Part shown: one piece after another, positions 7,364-18,092 of the stretch | Position numbering within the stretch: position 1 is the first letter of the stretch | How the letters are laid out: each line of letters begins with the position of its first letter | Source: Paraplanobispora takensis | GTDB taxonomy: Bacteria > Actinomycetota > Actinomycetes > Streptosporangiales > Streptosporangiaceae | Assembly: GCF_016863195.1 (NCBI RefSeq) | Contig: NZ_BOOK01000063.1 | Location: 1-54,849, forward strand | Length of the DNA stretch: 54,849 bases | Direction: 5' to 3' | Translations under genes and position numbers: made by a program | Notes under the pieces: generated by a model | The model's input: only the letters and a program-made list of their open reading frames with translations | Database searches by the model: none | Told to the model about the DNA's origin: nothing

Positions 7364-7852
7364 GTGACATCGCGGGTCCTGGCTCTCGTCATCCTGGCCC
7401 TCGCCGCGGCGGGTTGCTCCGGCTCGGAGCCGGTCGCACCCGTTCCGACCACGGCGCCGGCCTCGTCCGCCGCGCCGCCGTCCTCCGTCCCGGCGCCCAC
7501 CCCGGTCCCGGCCACCGGGCCGGGGTCGGCCTGCGAGGATCCGGACCTGCGTGCCTTCCTCGGCGAGGTCGCGCGGCACTCCGACGCGAGCGGCCTGAAC
7601 GCCGACGCGCCGGTTTCCCGCTGGCTCACCCTCCTGCTCGACGCCGCTCCCGCCGCGGTCGAGCCGACGCTGGAGCACATCCAGCAGGGCATCGCGGCGG
7701 CGGAGGCCTACACCGGCGCCCGGGCGGGCAGTACGGAGGCCGCCGCCCAGGCCCGCAGGCTCCTGGCCGCGGCGGCCGGGCTGGCGCAGGTGTGCGGCCT
7801 GGCGGACGACTACGGCATCCCCGCTGCGGGGACGGCCTCGCCGACACCCTGA
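7364..7852 (+). CDS. Putative lipoprotein of unknown function
   Basis: A 162-aa product. GTG 7364 starts a lipoprotein signal, TSRVLALVILALAAAGCSGSE, with the lipobox cysteine at residue 18. A Pro/Ala/Ser/Val-rich spacer of about 40 residues follows, then a helical domain (about 63-150) with ACEDPDLRAFLGEVARHSDASGLN and a C-terminal VCGLADDYGI; the two domain cysteines could pair. It should be anchored outside the cytoplasmic membrane. The frame continues upstream to 7304, but that would bury the signal. The ribosome binding site is weak (GAAAG). I see no named family. Confidence 0.75.
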   Translation: MTSRVLALVILALAAAGCSGSEPVAPVPTTAPASSAAPPSSVPAPTPVPATGPGSACEDPDLRAFLGEVARHSDASGLNADAPVSRWLTLLLDAAPAAVEPTLEHIQQGIAAAEAYTGARAGSTEAAAQARRLLAAAAGLAQVCGLADDYGIPAAGTASPTP

Positions 7853-7937
7853 CCGGCGTCAGGCATGTCGGCGAGGATCCCGGCCGGGCGGGGCGTGGTG
7901 AGGGTCCCGGTCCGGCGCCGGCCGGTGAAGGCGCCGC

Positions 7938-10331
<2,394 letters not shown>

Positions 10332-10391
10332 CGTGTCTCCATCTGCTAGGGATGCCCGTAAGAAGTGCTGGGATCATCATGGCCGCCCGGA

Positions 10392-10420
10392 TTGATACAT
10401 CCGCTATGCGCCCACGATGC
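10392..10420 (-). promoter_or_regulatory. Shared upstream element, copy 2
   Basis: On the minus strand this reads GCATCGT, three bases, then the same 19 bases as copy 1 at 146-164. It ends 60 bases upstream of the UvrA-like start codon. 26 of 29 positions agree with copy 1, against no similarity in the surrounding sequence. It is a candidate operator or promoter common to two genes 10 kb apart. Confidence 0.6.
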
Positions 10421-10484
10421 ACCGGTGATGAAGGGCTCAGCCGGGCGCATGCGATCAACCCGGGGACGGAGAGGACGAGCGCGA

Positions 10485-11729
10485 TCAGGTGGGGGGTGCG
10501 GGGCGGGGCACCGTGATGCTCAGGGGGCCTCGCAGGTTGACGTGGTCCCGGTAGGGCGGCGGGTCCTGGAGGAGGGCCGGTTCGGGCAGGCGCCGGGTGA
10601 GGCGGGTCAGGGCCAGGCGGGCCTCCAGGCGGGCGAGCGGGGCGCCCAGGCAGAAGTGCGGGCCGAGTCCGAAAGCCAGGTGCTTGATCTCGGGACGGTG
10701 GGGGTCGAAGACGTCGGGATTCTCGGCCTCGGCGGGGTCGCGGTGCGCGGCGGCCAGCAGGAGGACCACGGTGGCGCCCCGGCGGAGCCGTACGCCGGGC
10801 AGCTCCACGTCCTCGGTGGTCACCCGGGCGGTGATGTGCACGGGCGGGTCGTAGCGCAGGGTCTCCTCCACCACCGCCTCCGCGAGGGCGGGGTTCTCCC
10901 GCAGCGCGGCGAAGTGGGCCGGGTGGCGCAGCAGGGCGAGCGCGCCGTTGGCGATCAGGTTCACGGTCGTCTCGTGCCCGGCCACCAGGAGCAGGGCGAC
11001 GATGGAGACGAGCTCGTCGTGGCTGAGGGAGTCACCGCCCTCCCGGACCGCGATCAGCTCGGAGACCAGGTCGTCGCCCGGGTCCGCCTGGCGGCTCGCG
11101 ATCAGCTCGTTCAGATAGACGTTCAGGGCGAGCAGGCCGTTCAGGGACTCCTCCGACGGCCCGGCCCCGAACCCGTCGATCAGCCGGGTCAGCCGGGACG
11201 ACCACTCGCGTACCTGCTCGTGGTCGGCCGCCGGGACGCCGAGCGTCTCGCAGATCACCGTCATGGGCAGCGGGTAGGCGAGATCCTCGACGATGTCGAA
11301 CGGCCGGTCCCGCTCGGCGGCGCGGTCCAGCAGCCCGTCGACCAGCTCCCCGATCCGCCCCGAGAGCCGGGCGATCCGCCGCGCCGTGAACGCCGCCGAG
11401 ACCAGCCGCCGCAGTCGCGTGTGGTCCGGGGGATCGAGCGAGAGGAACCAGCGCTGCCCCACCGAGGACGGCGCGCCGGGCGGCATCAGCTCGGCCAGCC
11501 TCCGGTCGCGCCCGCGCTGGCTGCTCATCCGCGGGTCCCGCAGCACCGCCTCGCACTCGCGATAGGAGGAGATCACGGCTCCCGGCGTCTCCCAGACGGG
11601 CAGGTCCAGCATCGCGGGTCCCAGATCCCGGATGCGGGCGTAGACGGGGTAGGGGTCGGGGCGCGCCGCCGGTTCGATCAAGGCTCCGATCAGTTCCAGG
11701 AGGGTGTGGTCCCGCGTGGTGGCCGTCAT
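10485..11729 (-). CDS. Cytochrome P450
   Basis: A 414-aa soluble actinomycete P450. Diagnostic motifs are the I-helix LLVAGHETTVNL (oxygen-activating Thr), the K-helix EETLRYDPP (ExxR) and the haem-binding loop FGLGPHFCLGAPLARLE with the axial Cys. The substrate is not predictable. It needs external ferredoxin and reductase, and none is adjacent. ATG 11729 follows GGGAG and fits family length; the open frame continues 41 codons into an 18-bp tandem repeat that is unlikely to be coding. It is transcribed divergently from the DUF4261-like gene and stands alone, so it does not sit in a visible biosynthetic cluster. Confidence 0.93.
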   Translation of the reverse strand: MTATTRDHTLLELIGALIEPAARPDPYPVYARIRDLGPAMLDLPVWETPGAVISSYRECEAVLRDPRMSSQRGRDRRLAELMPPGAPSSVGQRWFLSLDPPDHTRLRRLVSAAFTARRIARLSGRIGELVDGLLDRAAERDRPFDIVEDLAYPLPMTVICETLGVPAADHEQVREWSSRLTRLIDGFGAGPSEESLNGLLALNVYLNELIASRQADPGDDLVSELIAVREGGDSLSHDELVSIVALLLVAGHETTVNLIANGALALLRHPAHFAALRENPALAEAVVEETLRYDPPVHITARVTTEDVELPGVRLRRGATVVLLLAAAHRDPAEAENPDVFDPHRPEIKHLAFGLGPHFCLGAPLARLEARLALTRLTRRLPEPALLQDPPPYRDHVNLRGPLSITVPRPAPPT

Positions 11730-11774
11730 GCCCGCTCCCGCCTGTAGAACTTTGTTCCGCCCCATAGTGCGGTG

Positions 11775-11828
11775 GATCCCGGCGAACCTCAAGACTCCGG
11801 CGACCCTCGAGACTCCGGTGAACCTCGG
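11775..11828. repeat. Three tandem 18-bp repeats upstream of the P450 gene
   Basis: Units at 11775-11792, 11793-11810 and 11811-11828 share the pattern GAyyCCGGyGAmCCTCrr with two or three differences each. They occupy the divergent intergenic region between the P450 and the DUF4261-like gene. The 18-bp period is in frame with the P450 and would add six-residue repeats if translation began earlier. Confidence 0.75.
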
Positions 11829-11899
11829 GGCTTCGATGAGCGGCGCAGTCATCCTGGCGGGTGACTCCAGGACGGCGCACTCCTTGTACGGTCCTGCGC

Positions 11900-12784
11900 A
11901 TGTTCCACCAGAATTACGACGTACTGCCGCGGCACGTGCTCTGCGTGCTCGGCTCCGGCCTGGATCCGCGCACGGTGGAGGAGGTCGTCGGCGAGGCCGG
12001 CGGGCCCGGCTTCATCGTCGACCGCGAAGCCTTCCGGCGGGTCCACGATCCTCGGATGCCCAGGTCGTTCGAGGCCTGTCTGATGAACGACTCCTTCGAG
12101 GAGTCCGACGAGGAGGCCGTGCGCACCCACGACTCCGTGGTGTACGTGCTCTCGCCGCCGATGCCGCAGCACATCGCGTTCAACCCGCGGCGGAGCGTGA
12201 TCATCGGGGAGGAGCACGGCTACAAGCTGCCCGGAGGGGCGTGGAACGAGGTGCTCGACGTCTCGCGGCGGACGCTGGCGGTGGCGGGCGCGCTGCTGCG
12301 CTCCGGCGCCACGGCCGTGAAGAACGAGAGCAGCGGCCTGACCCACGGCCGGGACCGGTGGCTCTTCCTGGCGGATGGGGCGGCCGGGGCGACGGACTGG
12401 ATGGAGCTGGCGGTCGTCCTGTTCGAAGCCTGGGTCAAACGGCCGATCTCCTCCGCGAACCTGCTCCGCAGCTGCGGCATGCACCTGCTGGGCGCGCCCG
12501 ACGTGGAGCTCGAAGTCGACTGGCCCGACCCGCGGCGGCCGTCCGGCCGGCAGGTCGACGACGCCGTGGAGCTGATGGACAACCTGGCGCTCTACCTGCT
12601 GACCGAGGACCGGGCAATGACGATCGTCGACGGCGAAGGGTTCCGGCTGTCTCCCGACGGCCCGCGATGGGTGCTGAGGAGGCACCCGTGCCACGACGAC
12701 GAGGAGAGCTTCTTCCACAACCCGTACGGCTACTGGCGCCTGACCCCCGACGGTCTCCTCAGCCCAGGGCACGGTCCAGGTTGA
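11900..12784 (+). CDS. DUF4261-like protein of unknown function
   Basis: A 294-aa soluble protein beginning MFHQNYDVLPRHVLCVLG. The second half resembles DUF4261: LLRSGATAVKNESSGLTHG, an aromatic-rich TDWMELAVVLFEAWVK, then SCGMHLLGAPDVELEVDWPDP, LMDNLALYLLT and a terminal IVDGEGFRLSPDGPRWVL. The assignment is from memory of the family pattern and is tentative. No signal peptide, transmembrane helix or catalytic motif is apparent. ATG 11900 is used; an upstream in-frame ATG at 11861 lies in the repeat-bearing promoter region. Its 3' end overlaps the convergent GH15 gene by 26 bases. Confidence 0.6.
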   Translation: MFHQNYDVLPRHVLCVLGSGLDPRTVEEVVGEAGGPGFIVDREAFRRVHDPRMPRSFEACLMNDSFEESDEEAVRTHDSVVYVLSPPMPQHIAFNPRRSVIIGEEHGYKLPGGAWNEVLDVSRRTLAVAGALLRSGATAVKNESSGLTHGRDRWLFLADGAAGATDWMELAVVLFEAWVKRPISSANLLRSCGMHLLGAPDVELEVDWPDPRRPSGRQVDDAVELMDNLALYLLTEDRAMTIVDGEGFRLSPDGPRWVLRRHPCHDDEESFFHNPYGYWRLTPDGLLSPGHGPG

Positions 12785-14630
12785 ACGCCGCGCTGATCAG
12801 GCTCAGATGGGTGAACGCCTGGGGGAAGTTGCCCTGCTGCTCGCCGGTTCGGCTGATCTCCTCCGCGTACAGGCCCAGGTGGTTGGCGTAGGTGAGCATC
12901 TTCTCGAAGGCCAGCCGCGCCTCGTCGAGCCGCCCGGCCCGGGTCAGCGCCTCGACGTACCAGAACGAGCAGATCGAGAAGGTCCCCTCCTCGCCCCGCA
13001 GCCCGTCCGGGCTCGCCCGGGGGTCGTAGCGGTAGACCAGGGAGTCGGCGACCAGCTCCGCGGCGAGCGCGTCCAGGGTGGACAGCCACTTGGGGTCGGT
13101 GGGCGCCACGAACTTGGCCAGGGGCATCAGCAGGACGGCGGCGTCCAGCACGTCGCCGTCCTGGTGCTGGACGAAGGCCTGGCGGGAGGCGGACCAGCCG
13201 CGGGTCATGACGCGCCGGTAGATCGTGTCGCGGACCCGCAGCCAGCGCGGCAGGTCCGCGGGCAGGCCGCGCCGGTTGGCCATGCGGACGGCCCGCTCGA
13301 CGGCCACCCAGCACATCACCTGCGAGGACAGGAATCTCCTGCGCCCGCCGCGGGTCTCCCAGATGCCCTCGTCCGCCTGGTCCCAGTTGTCGCAGACCCA
13401 GTCCGTCAGCGCGCACACGTCGTCCCACTGGTCGCTGGAGATGGGCTGCGCCCATTTGTCGTAGAGGTAGATCGAGTCGATCAGCGCGCCGTAGATGTCG
13501 AGCTGCAGCTGACCGGCGGCGGCGTTGCCGATCCGCACCGGGGCCGAGCCCAGGTGGCCCTGCAGATGCTCCAGCTCCCGCTCGGGCAGCTCGGTCCGGC
13601 CGTCGATGCCGTACATGATCTGCAGCGGACCGGACGGGCCGCCGGCCCCCGGGCTGACGCGCCGGGTCAGGAAACGCATGAACGCCCCGGCCTCCCCGGC
13701 GAACCCGAGCCGCAGCAGCGCGTAGACGCAGAACGCGGCGTCGCGGATCCACACGTAGCGGTAGTCCCAGTTGCGCTCGCCGCCGATCTGCTCGGGCAGG
13801 CTGGTGGTGGGCGCGGCCACGATCGCCCCGGTCGGCGCGTAGGTGAGCAGCTTCAGCGTCAGCGCGGAGCGGTGCACCATCTCCCGCCACCGGCCGCGGT
13901 AGCGGGAGGCGGACAGCCATCGCCGCCAGTACGCCACCGTCGCCGCGAACTGGTCCTCGGCCTCCGCGCGGGGGCACCCGCGCGGTGCCACCTCGCCGCC
14001 GACCCGGTCGAGCGCGAACACCGCCGAGTCGCCCTCGCCGAGCTTGAACTCCGCCCGCACGTCCGCGCCGTCGTGTTCGAGGGGCACCGTGGCGGTCAGC
14101 GCGAGCGTCAGGCCCGCGGACTCGAAGACCGCCATGTCACCGGCCGCGCGCAGCGTGTGCGGCTCGGCCCCGTACCCGAACCTCGGCGCCACCCGGGCCC
14201 GGAACGACATCGTCCCGCGCACGCACAGCACGCGCCGGATCAGCCGGTGCCGGCCGGCCTCGCCGTCGTCCTGCGCGCCCTCGCCGTCGTCCTGCGCGCC
14301 CTCGCCGGACACCGGCATGAAGTCCTGGATCTCGCCGACGCCCTCCTCGGTGAAGAACCTCGTGATCAGCACATTGGTGTCGGGGAAGTAGAACTGCTTG
14401 GTCCTCGCCGTCGCGGTCGCGCCCAGTTCGAAGCAGCCGCCCCGCCCGGCGTCCAGGATGGACGCGAAGACGCTCGGCGCGTCGAAGGACGGGCAGCAGT
14501 ACCAGTCGATCGTGCCGTCGGTGCCCACCAGGGCCACCGTCCGCAGGTCGCCGATCAGGCCGTGATCGGCGACCGGCAGGTAACGCCCGTCCCGCCCCGC
14601 GGTTCCCGGTTCCCCGGTCGCCTCCGCCAT
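12759..14630 (-). CDS. Glycoside hydrolase family 15 protein (trehalase/glucoamylase-like)
   Basis: A 623-aa cytosolic enzyme. An N-terminal beta-sandwich starts PVADHGLIGDLRTVALVGTDGTIDWYCCPSFD, the classic GH15 signature. The (alpha/alpha)6 barrel contains GGERNWDYRYVWIRDAAF, DQADEGIWETRGG (first catalytic Glu) and RGEEGTFSICSFWYVEAL (second catalytic Glu), ending EEISRTGEQQGNFPQAFTHL. Actinomycete relatives hydrolyse trehalose or alpha-glucosides; which is uncertain. A 7-residue EGAQDDG unit is duplicated near residue 110 by a 21-bp tandem repeat. ATG 14630 heads the family-conserved start. Monocistronic, convergent with the DUF4261-like gene. Confidence 0.92.
   Translation of the reverse strand: MAEATGEPGTAGRDGRYLPVADHGLIGDLRTVALVGTDGTIDWYCCPSFDAPSVFASILDAGRGGCFELGATATARTKQFYFPDTNVLITRFFTEEGVGEIQDFMPVSGEGAQDDGEGAQDDGEAGRHRLIRRVLCVRGTMSFRARVAPRFGYGAEPHTLRAAGDMAVFESAGLTLALTATVPLEHDGADVRAEFKLGEGDSAVFALDRVGGEVAPRGCPRAEAEDQFAATVAYWRRWLSASRYRGRWREMVHRSALTLKLLTYAPTGAIVAAPTTSLPEQIGGERNWDYRYVWIRDAAFCVYALLRLGFAGEAGAFMRFLTRRVSPGAGGPSGPLQIMYGIDGRTELPERELEHLQGHLGSAPVRIGNAAAGQLQLDIYGALIDSIYLYDKWAQPISSDQWDDVCALTDWVCDNWDQADEGIWETRGGRRRFLSSQVMCWVAVERAVRMANRRGLPADLPRWLRVRDTIYRRVMTRGWSASRQAFVQHQDGDVLDAAVLLMPLAKFVAPTDPKWLSTLDALAAELVADSLVYRYDPRASPDGLRGEEGTFSICSFWYVEALTRAGRLDEARLAFEKMLTYANHLGLYAEEISRTGEQQGNFPQAFTHLSLISAAFNLDRALG
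14259..14300. repeat. In-frame tandem duplication of 21 bp inside the GH15 gene
   Basis: Two exact 21-bp units at 14259-14279 and 14280-14300 encode a repeated EGAQDDG in a surface loop of the N-terminal domain. Absence of any substitution suggests a young slippage event that preserves the frame. Confidence 0.85.
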
Positions 14631-14732
14631 GACAGCCTCCGTCCGGATGCGGACCCGTCACTCCACCCTAGACGCGCCCGCCGCGGCGGAGGCGGGCACG
14701 CAACGCCGGGCCGTGACCTGCCGGGCTGCGGC

Positions 14733-16052
14733 TCACCTGGCCACGGTGGCGGGGTCGGCCCATCCGGTGACGGGCTGGGCCGGCCGCCCGGCCGCGGTGT
14801 CCAGGCGCCGCATCAGCATGCGGGCGATCGCGTACACCAGGTCGGGCTCGTGGGTCAGGACGAAGTCCACGCCGCCGTCCGGGGCGGGTCGTACACACAG
14901 CGCGGCCGCGGTGTGCGGGCCGACCACGGCCAGGACCGTCTCGGCGGCGGACGGGCCGCCGGCGGGCGCCACCGCCATCCGCACCGGGTGCGGGGCGGCG
15001 GCGATCGGCCCGGGGCCGACGACGCCGGTGAAGGCCACCCCGCCGGCCAGCGACGCCAGACGGGGCAGCCAGGCCCGGCCGGCCGCCGGGTCGGGGTACG
15101 CGCCGAGCACCACCGCGTGCGAGCCGGCTTCGGCCGCCATCGACAGCAGGTAGCCGGTGAGACCGTCGATCATCGGCTGATCCCCGGTCCGGCTGTGGTT
15201 GCGCACCGCGGCCATGCTGAACGGGGTCCCCTCGGGCAGGTGCAGGTCCGGCCGGGGAGAGCGCAGCCGGGCGTGGCGGTCCATCGGCCGGCCGGCGATC
15301 GCGCCGAGCGGGCCGGGCCGTCCGAACAGCCAGCCCTGCCCCCAGCGGGCGCCGAGCGCCCGCGCGTTCACCGCGTCCTGCTCGGTCTCGATGCCCTCGG
15401 CGAGCACCACCGCCCCGGTGCGCTCGGCGTGGGCGCCGACTGTCGCGGCGGTCGCGACGGTGCCCGGCGCGTACGGGTCGCGCAGCAGGTGCATGTCCAG
15501 CTTGATCACTTCAGGCTCGATGAGCGGCAGGAAGGCCAGCGACAGCGGATCGGCGCCGACGTCGTCCAGGGCGAGCGCCCCGTCGGTCCGCTGCACGGCG
15601 GCGGCGATGTCCAGCAGCGCCGCCGGGTGGTCGGCCAGGGCCCGCTCGGTGAACTCCAGCACGGCCCGGTACGGTCGCTCGGAGAGCACCACGGCCATCA
15701 GCTCGGGGGTGAAGGGCTGGTTCAGCGCGGCCGGTTCGGCGTTGAAGAACAGCAGCGGCGGCACCTCCTCCCCGGAGTCCCGGGCGATCTCCATGGCCCG
15801 GGTGGCGCACAGCTGGTCCAGCGGCGGCATCACCCCGGCCCGGACGGCCGCCGCGAACAGGGCGTCCGGGAACTCCAGCGGCGAGCCGGCCGGGCCGCGG
15901 GCCAGCGCCTCGACGGCGACGACGTTCCCCGTGGCGAGGTCGACGATCGGCTGGTACAGCGGGAAGACCGCGCGCTCGGCGAGCACCCGGCGGATGAGCA
16001 CGGCCGGGTCGTCGTGCTCGTTCCGTCCGGCGCTCCGGTCTTTCGGCGCCAT
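14733..16052 (-). CDS. EAL domain (c-di-GMP phosphodiesterase-like) protein with C-terminal DICT sensory domain
   Basis: A 439-aa cytosolic protein. The EAL domain (about 12-245) keeps the residues needed for catalysis: EALARGP, FFNAEP (Asn), VLEFTERA (Glu), LDDVGAD (double Asp; loop-6 DFGTG is altered to DVGAD), VIKLD (Lys), AEGIET (Glu) and WGQGWLFGRP (Gln). It may therefore be active on c-di-GMP. The C-terminal part (about 275-430), with RNHSRTGDQPMIDGLTGYL and AETVLAVVGPHTAAALCVRP, matches the DICT domain often fused to signalling proteins. There is no GGDEF. GTG/GG-rich GGGGTGG precedes ATG 16052; an upstream ATG at 16094 lacks a site. No membrane helix. Confidence 0.87.
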   Translation of the reverse strand: MAPKDRSAGRNEHDDPAVLIRRVLAERAVFPLYQPIVDLATGNVVAVEALARGPAGSPLEFPDALFAAAVRAGVMPPLDQLCATRAMEIARDSGEEVPPLLFFNAEPAALNQPFTPELMAVVLSERPYRAVLEFTERALADHPAALLDIAAAVQRTDGALALDDVGADPLSLAFLPLIEPEVIKLDMHLLRDPYAPGTVATAATVGAHAERTGAVVLAEGIETEQDAVNARALGARWGQGWLFGRPGPLGAIAGRPMDRHARLRSPRPDLHLPEGTPFSMAAVRNHSRTGDQPMIDGLTGYLLSMAAEAGSHAVVLGAYPDPAAGRAWLPRLASLAGGVAFTGVVGPGPIAAAPHPVRMAVAPAGGPSAAETVLAVVGPHTAAALCVRPAPDGGVDFVLTHEPDLVYAIARMLMRRLDTAAGRPAQPVTGWADPATVAR

Positions 16053-16134
16053 GCCACCCCGCCCATCGCACGAGTCCTGATCTTGACAGAACATCTATCG
16101 GCGCCGCGCGGCCGGACTTTAAGGATCCGGCGGG

Positions 16135-16809
16135 CTACTCGTCCCGGACGCCGGAAGCGACCTCCACGGCCGTGTAGCGGCGTAGGTCGTCACCGGTGAG
16201 CGGCGCGCCGGGAAGGGCGTGCTCAGGACCGGCGCGCAGGCCGTTCAGCATGATCTCCACCACGCGGGCCATGGCCTGCTCATGGGGCATGCTCTGCGGC
16301 GTGTAGACGTTCAGGGTCATCAGCAGGGCGATGTCGCCGGGGCCGATGTCGCCGCGCAGGGTCCCGTCCGCCTGCGCCTGCTCGGTCATCCGCAGGACGG
16401 CGGCGATCACCCGCTGCCGCATCTCGTGCAGGTCGGGACCGAGCCGCAGCCGCTGGTGCAGATGCGGCTCCAGCTTCGCCGGCAACGCGCCCAGCTGGAT
16501 CTCGACGGAGGCGCGCAGGAAGCGGCACAACGCGTGCCAGGCGTCGGGCTCTTCCAGCAGGGCGGTCTCGGCCAGGTCCGCCAGGCGGCGGAGGCTCTCT
16601 TCGCCGACGGCGCGCAGCAGGGCGTCCCGGTCGGGGAAACGGCGGTACAGCGTGCCGACGCCGACACCCGCCTGACGTGCCACCTCCTCCAGCGGCACGT
16701 CGACGCCCTGCTCCAGGAACAGCTTCTGGGCGGCCGCGAGGATCAGGTCCCGGTTGCGGCGCGCGTCGGCGCGCAACTCCGTCTTCTCCGCAGGTCTGTG
16801 CGCCTCCAC
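16135..16809 (-). CDS. TetR-family transcriptional regulator
   Basis: A 224-aa repressor. The N-terminal HTH (about 14-60) reads ADARRNRDLILAAAQKLFLEQG, PLEEVARQAGVGVGTLYRRFPDRDALL. The C-terminal ligand domain includes LPAKLEPHLHQRL and MLNGLRAG, of the SCO-type transcriptional regulators with a C-terminal domain of about 110 residues. GTG 16809 is chosen because GGAGG precedes it; a TTG six codons upstream also keeps the frame. The gene is divergent from an FAD monooxygenase across 88 bases containing inverted TAAGCGGA/TCCGCTTA half-sites, so it most likely represses both itself and the monooxygenase. Confidence 0.9.
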   Translation of the reverse strand: MEAHRPAEKTELRADARRNRDLILAAAQKLFLEQGVDVPLEEVARQAGVGVGTLYRRFPDRDALLRAVGEESLRRLADLAETALLEEPDAWHALCRFLRASVEIQLGALPAKLEPHLHQRLRLGPDLHEMRQRVIAAVLRMTEQAQADGTLRGDIGPGDIALLMTLNVYTPQSMPHEQAMARVVEIMLNGLRAGPEHALPGAPLTGDDLRRYTAVEVASGVRDE

Positions 16810-16841
16810 TGTTCCTCCAACCAACAACTGGACGATTTCCC

Positions 16842-16887
16842 TCCGCTTAGGATATCGTCAAATAAGCGGAGGAAATTCATCCACTTA
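16842..16887. promoter_or_regulatory. TetR operator region (TCCGCTTA / TAAGCGGA / TCCACTTA half-sites)
   Basis: TAAGCGGA at 16863-16870 and TCCACTTA at 16880-16887 form a 25-bp imperfect palindrome mismatched in two symmetric position pairs plus the centre. It lies 10 bases before the monooxygenase ATG and reaches its GGGAGG site. A third half-site, TCCGCTTA at 16842-16849, faces it and sits nearer the regulator gene. Spacing between two divergent genes is typical for an autoregulated TetR repressor. Confidence 0.75.
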
Positions 16888-16897
16888 GGGAGGCGTC

Positions 16898-18076
16898 ATG
16901 AGCGGACGGACAGTGCTGATCTCCGGGGCCGGCGTCGGCGGGCCGACGCTGGCCTACTGGCTGGCCCGGTACGGCTTCCGCGTCACCGTCGTCGAGTGCG
17001 CCCGCGGGCTGCGTTCCAGCGGGAACCCGGTGGACGTCAGAGGACCCGCCGTGAACGTCGCCGAACGCATGGGCATCGCGTCCCGCCTCCGGGAGGCCGC
17101 CACCGGCACGACGGGGCTCAGTTTCGTCGACGCCTCGGGCAGACGGGTCGGCCGGATGGACATGCGCGCCGTACAGCAGGCGGGCGAGGTCGAACTGCCG
17201 CGCGGCGACCTAGCCTCGATCCTGTACGAGGCCGGCCGTGAGCACGCCGAGTTCCTCTTCGACGACTCCATCGCGACCCTGGAGCAGGACGGGAACGGGG
17301 TCGAGGTCACCTTCGAGCGCGCCGCGCCCCGCCGCTTCGACGTGGTGGTCGGAGCCGACGGCCTGCACTCGACGACGCGCCGGCTGGCCTTCGGGACGGA
17401 AGACGGACTCGTGCGCCACATGGGTCTCTACGTCGCCACGACACCGCTCGGCGGCGAGGCCGGATCCGGCCGGGACGTCCTCATGCACAACACGCCCGGC
17501 AAGGCGGTCGCCGTCAGCCCCACACCCAGCGGTGACCTGGCGTTCTTCCTCTACCGCAGCCCCGCCGAGCCCGGCTTCGACCACCGCGACACCGAGCAGC
17601 ACAAGCGGCTGCTGACCGGGGCGTTCGCCGAGGTGTCCTGGCGGGCGCCCGAGCTGCTGGAGCGCGTGCGCGCCGCCGGGGACCTCTACTTCGACTCGGT
17701 CAGCCAGGTGCGCCTGCCCCGCTGGTGGAACGGCCGGGTCGCGCTCCTGGGCGACGCCGCGTCGTGCGTGTCGCTGTTCGGCGACGGCTCCACCCTGGCC
17801 ATGGCGGGGGCGTTCACCCTGGCCGGGGAGCTGGCGTCCGCGCCGGACGACCCGCGGGCGGCCTTGCGCCGCTACGAGGCCGCGCACCGGCGCCTGGTGG
17901 ACCCCAAGCAGCGCAACATCGGGCAGGCGTCGGCGCTCATCGTCCCCGCGACCCGGGGCGGCATCCTGATGCGGAACCTGGCCACCCGCCTGTGGCCCGC
18001 GGTGGCCGTCGCCGCGCGACTGCGGAGCACCCTCGGCGGGCCCCCGGCGGCACCGCGGGAGCTCCTGCCGGGATGA
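16898..18076 (+). CDS. FAD-dependent monooxygenase (PheA/TfdB/UbiH-type)
   Basis: A 392-aa flavoprotein aromatic-hydroxylase homologue. The Rossmann dinucleotide motif is SGAGVGGPTLAYWLARYG (about 9-26), followed by the DG motif VVGADGLHSTTRRLAF (about 150) and the GD motif RVALLGDAASCVSLFGDGSTLAMAGAF (about 280), which binds the FAD ribityl. The substrate is unknown; many TetR-linked homologues modify tetracycline-like or rifamycin-like drugs or phenolics, and that is only a possibility here. GGGAGG directly precedes ATG 16898. It is transcribed away from the TetR gene, and a resistance or detoxification role induced by the TetR ligand is inferred. Confidence 0.9.
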   Translation: MSGRTVLISGAGVGGPTLAYWLARYGFRVTVVECARGLRSSGNPVDVRGPAVNVAERMGIASRLREAATGTTGLSFVDASGRRVGRMDMRAVQQAGEVELPRGDLASILYEAGREHAEFLFDDSIATLEQDGNGVEVTFERAAPRRFDVVVGADGLHSTTRRLAFGTEDGLVRHMGLYVATTPLGGEAGSGRDVLMHNTPGKAVAVSPTPSGDLAFFLYRSPAEPGFDHRDTEQHKRLLTGAFAEVSWRAPELLERVRAAGDLYFDSVSQVRLPRWWNGRVALLGDAASCVSLFGDGSTLAMAGAFTLAGELASAPDDPRAALRRYEAAHRRLVDPKQRNIGQASALIVPATRGGILMRNLATRLWPAVAVAARLRSTLGGPPAAPRELLPG

Positions 18077-18092
18077 CCCGGGACGACCGGCG

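Noticed and set aside
11775-11828. Short tandem repeats considered as a CRISPR-like array
   Set aside because: Units are contiguous 18-mers without spacers and no cas gene is near.
12807-16199. A very long plus-strand open frame (over 1100 codons) opposite the GH15 and EAL-DICT genes
   Set aside because: It is antisense to two well-supported genes, rich in Arg/Gly/Val/His/Gln, with no domain; high GC keeps this frame open.
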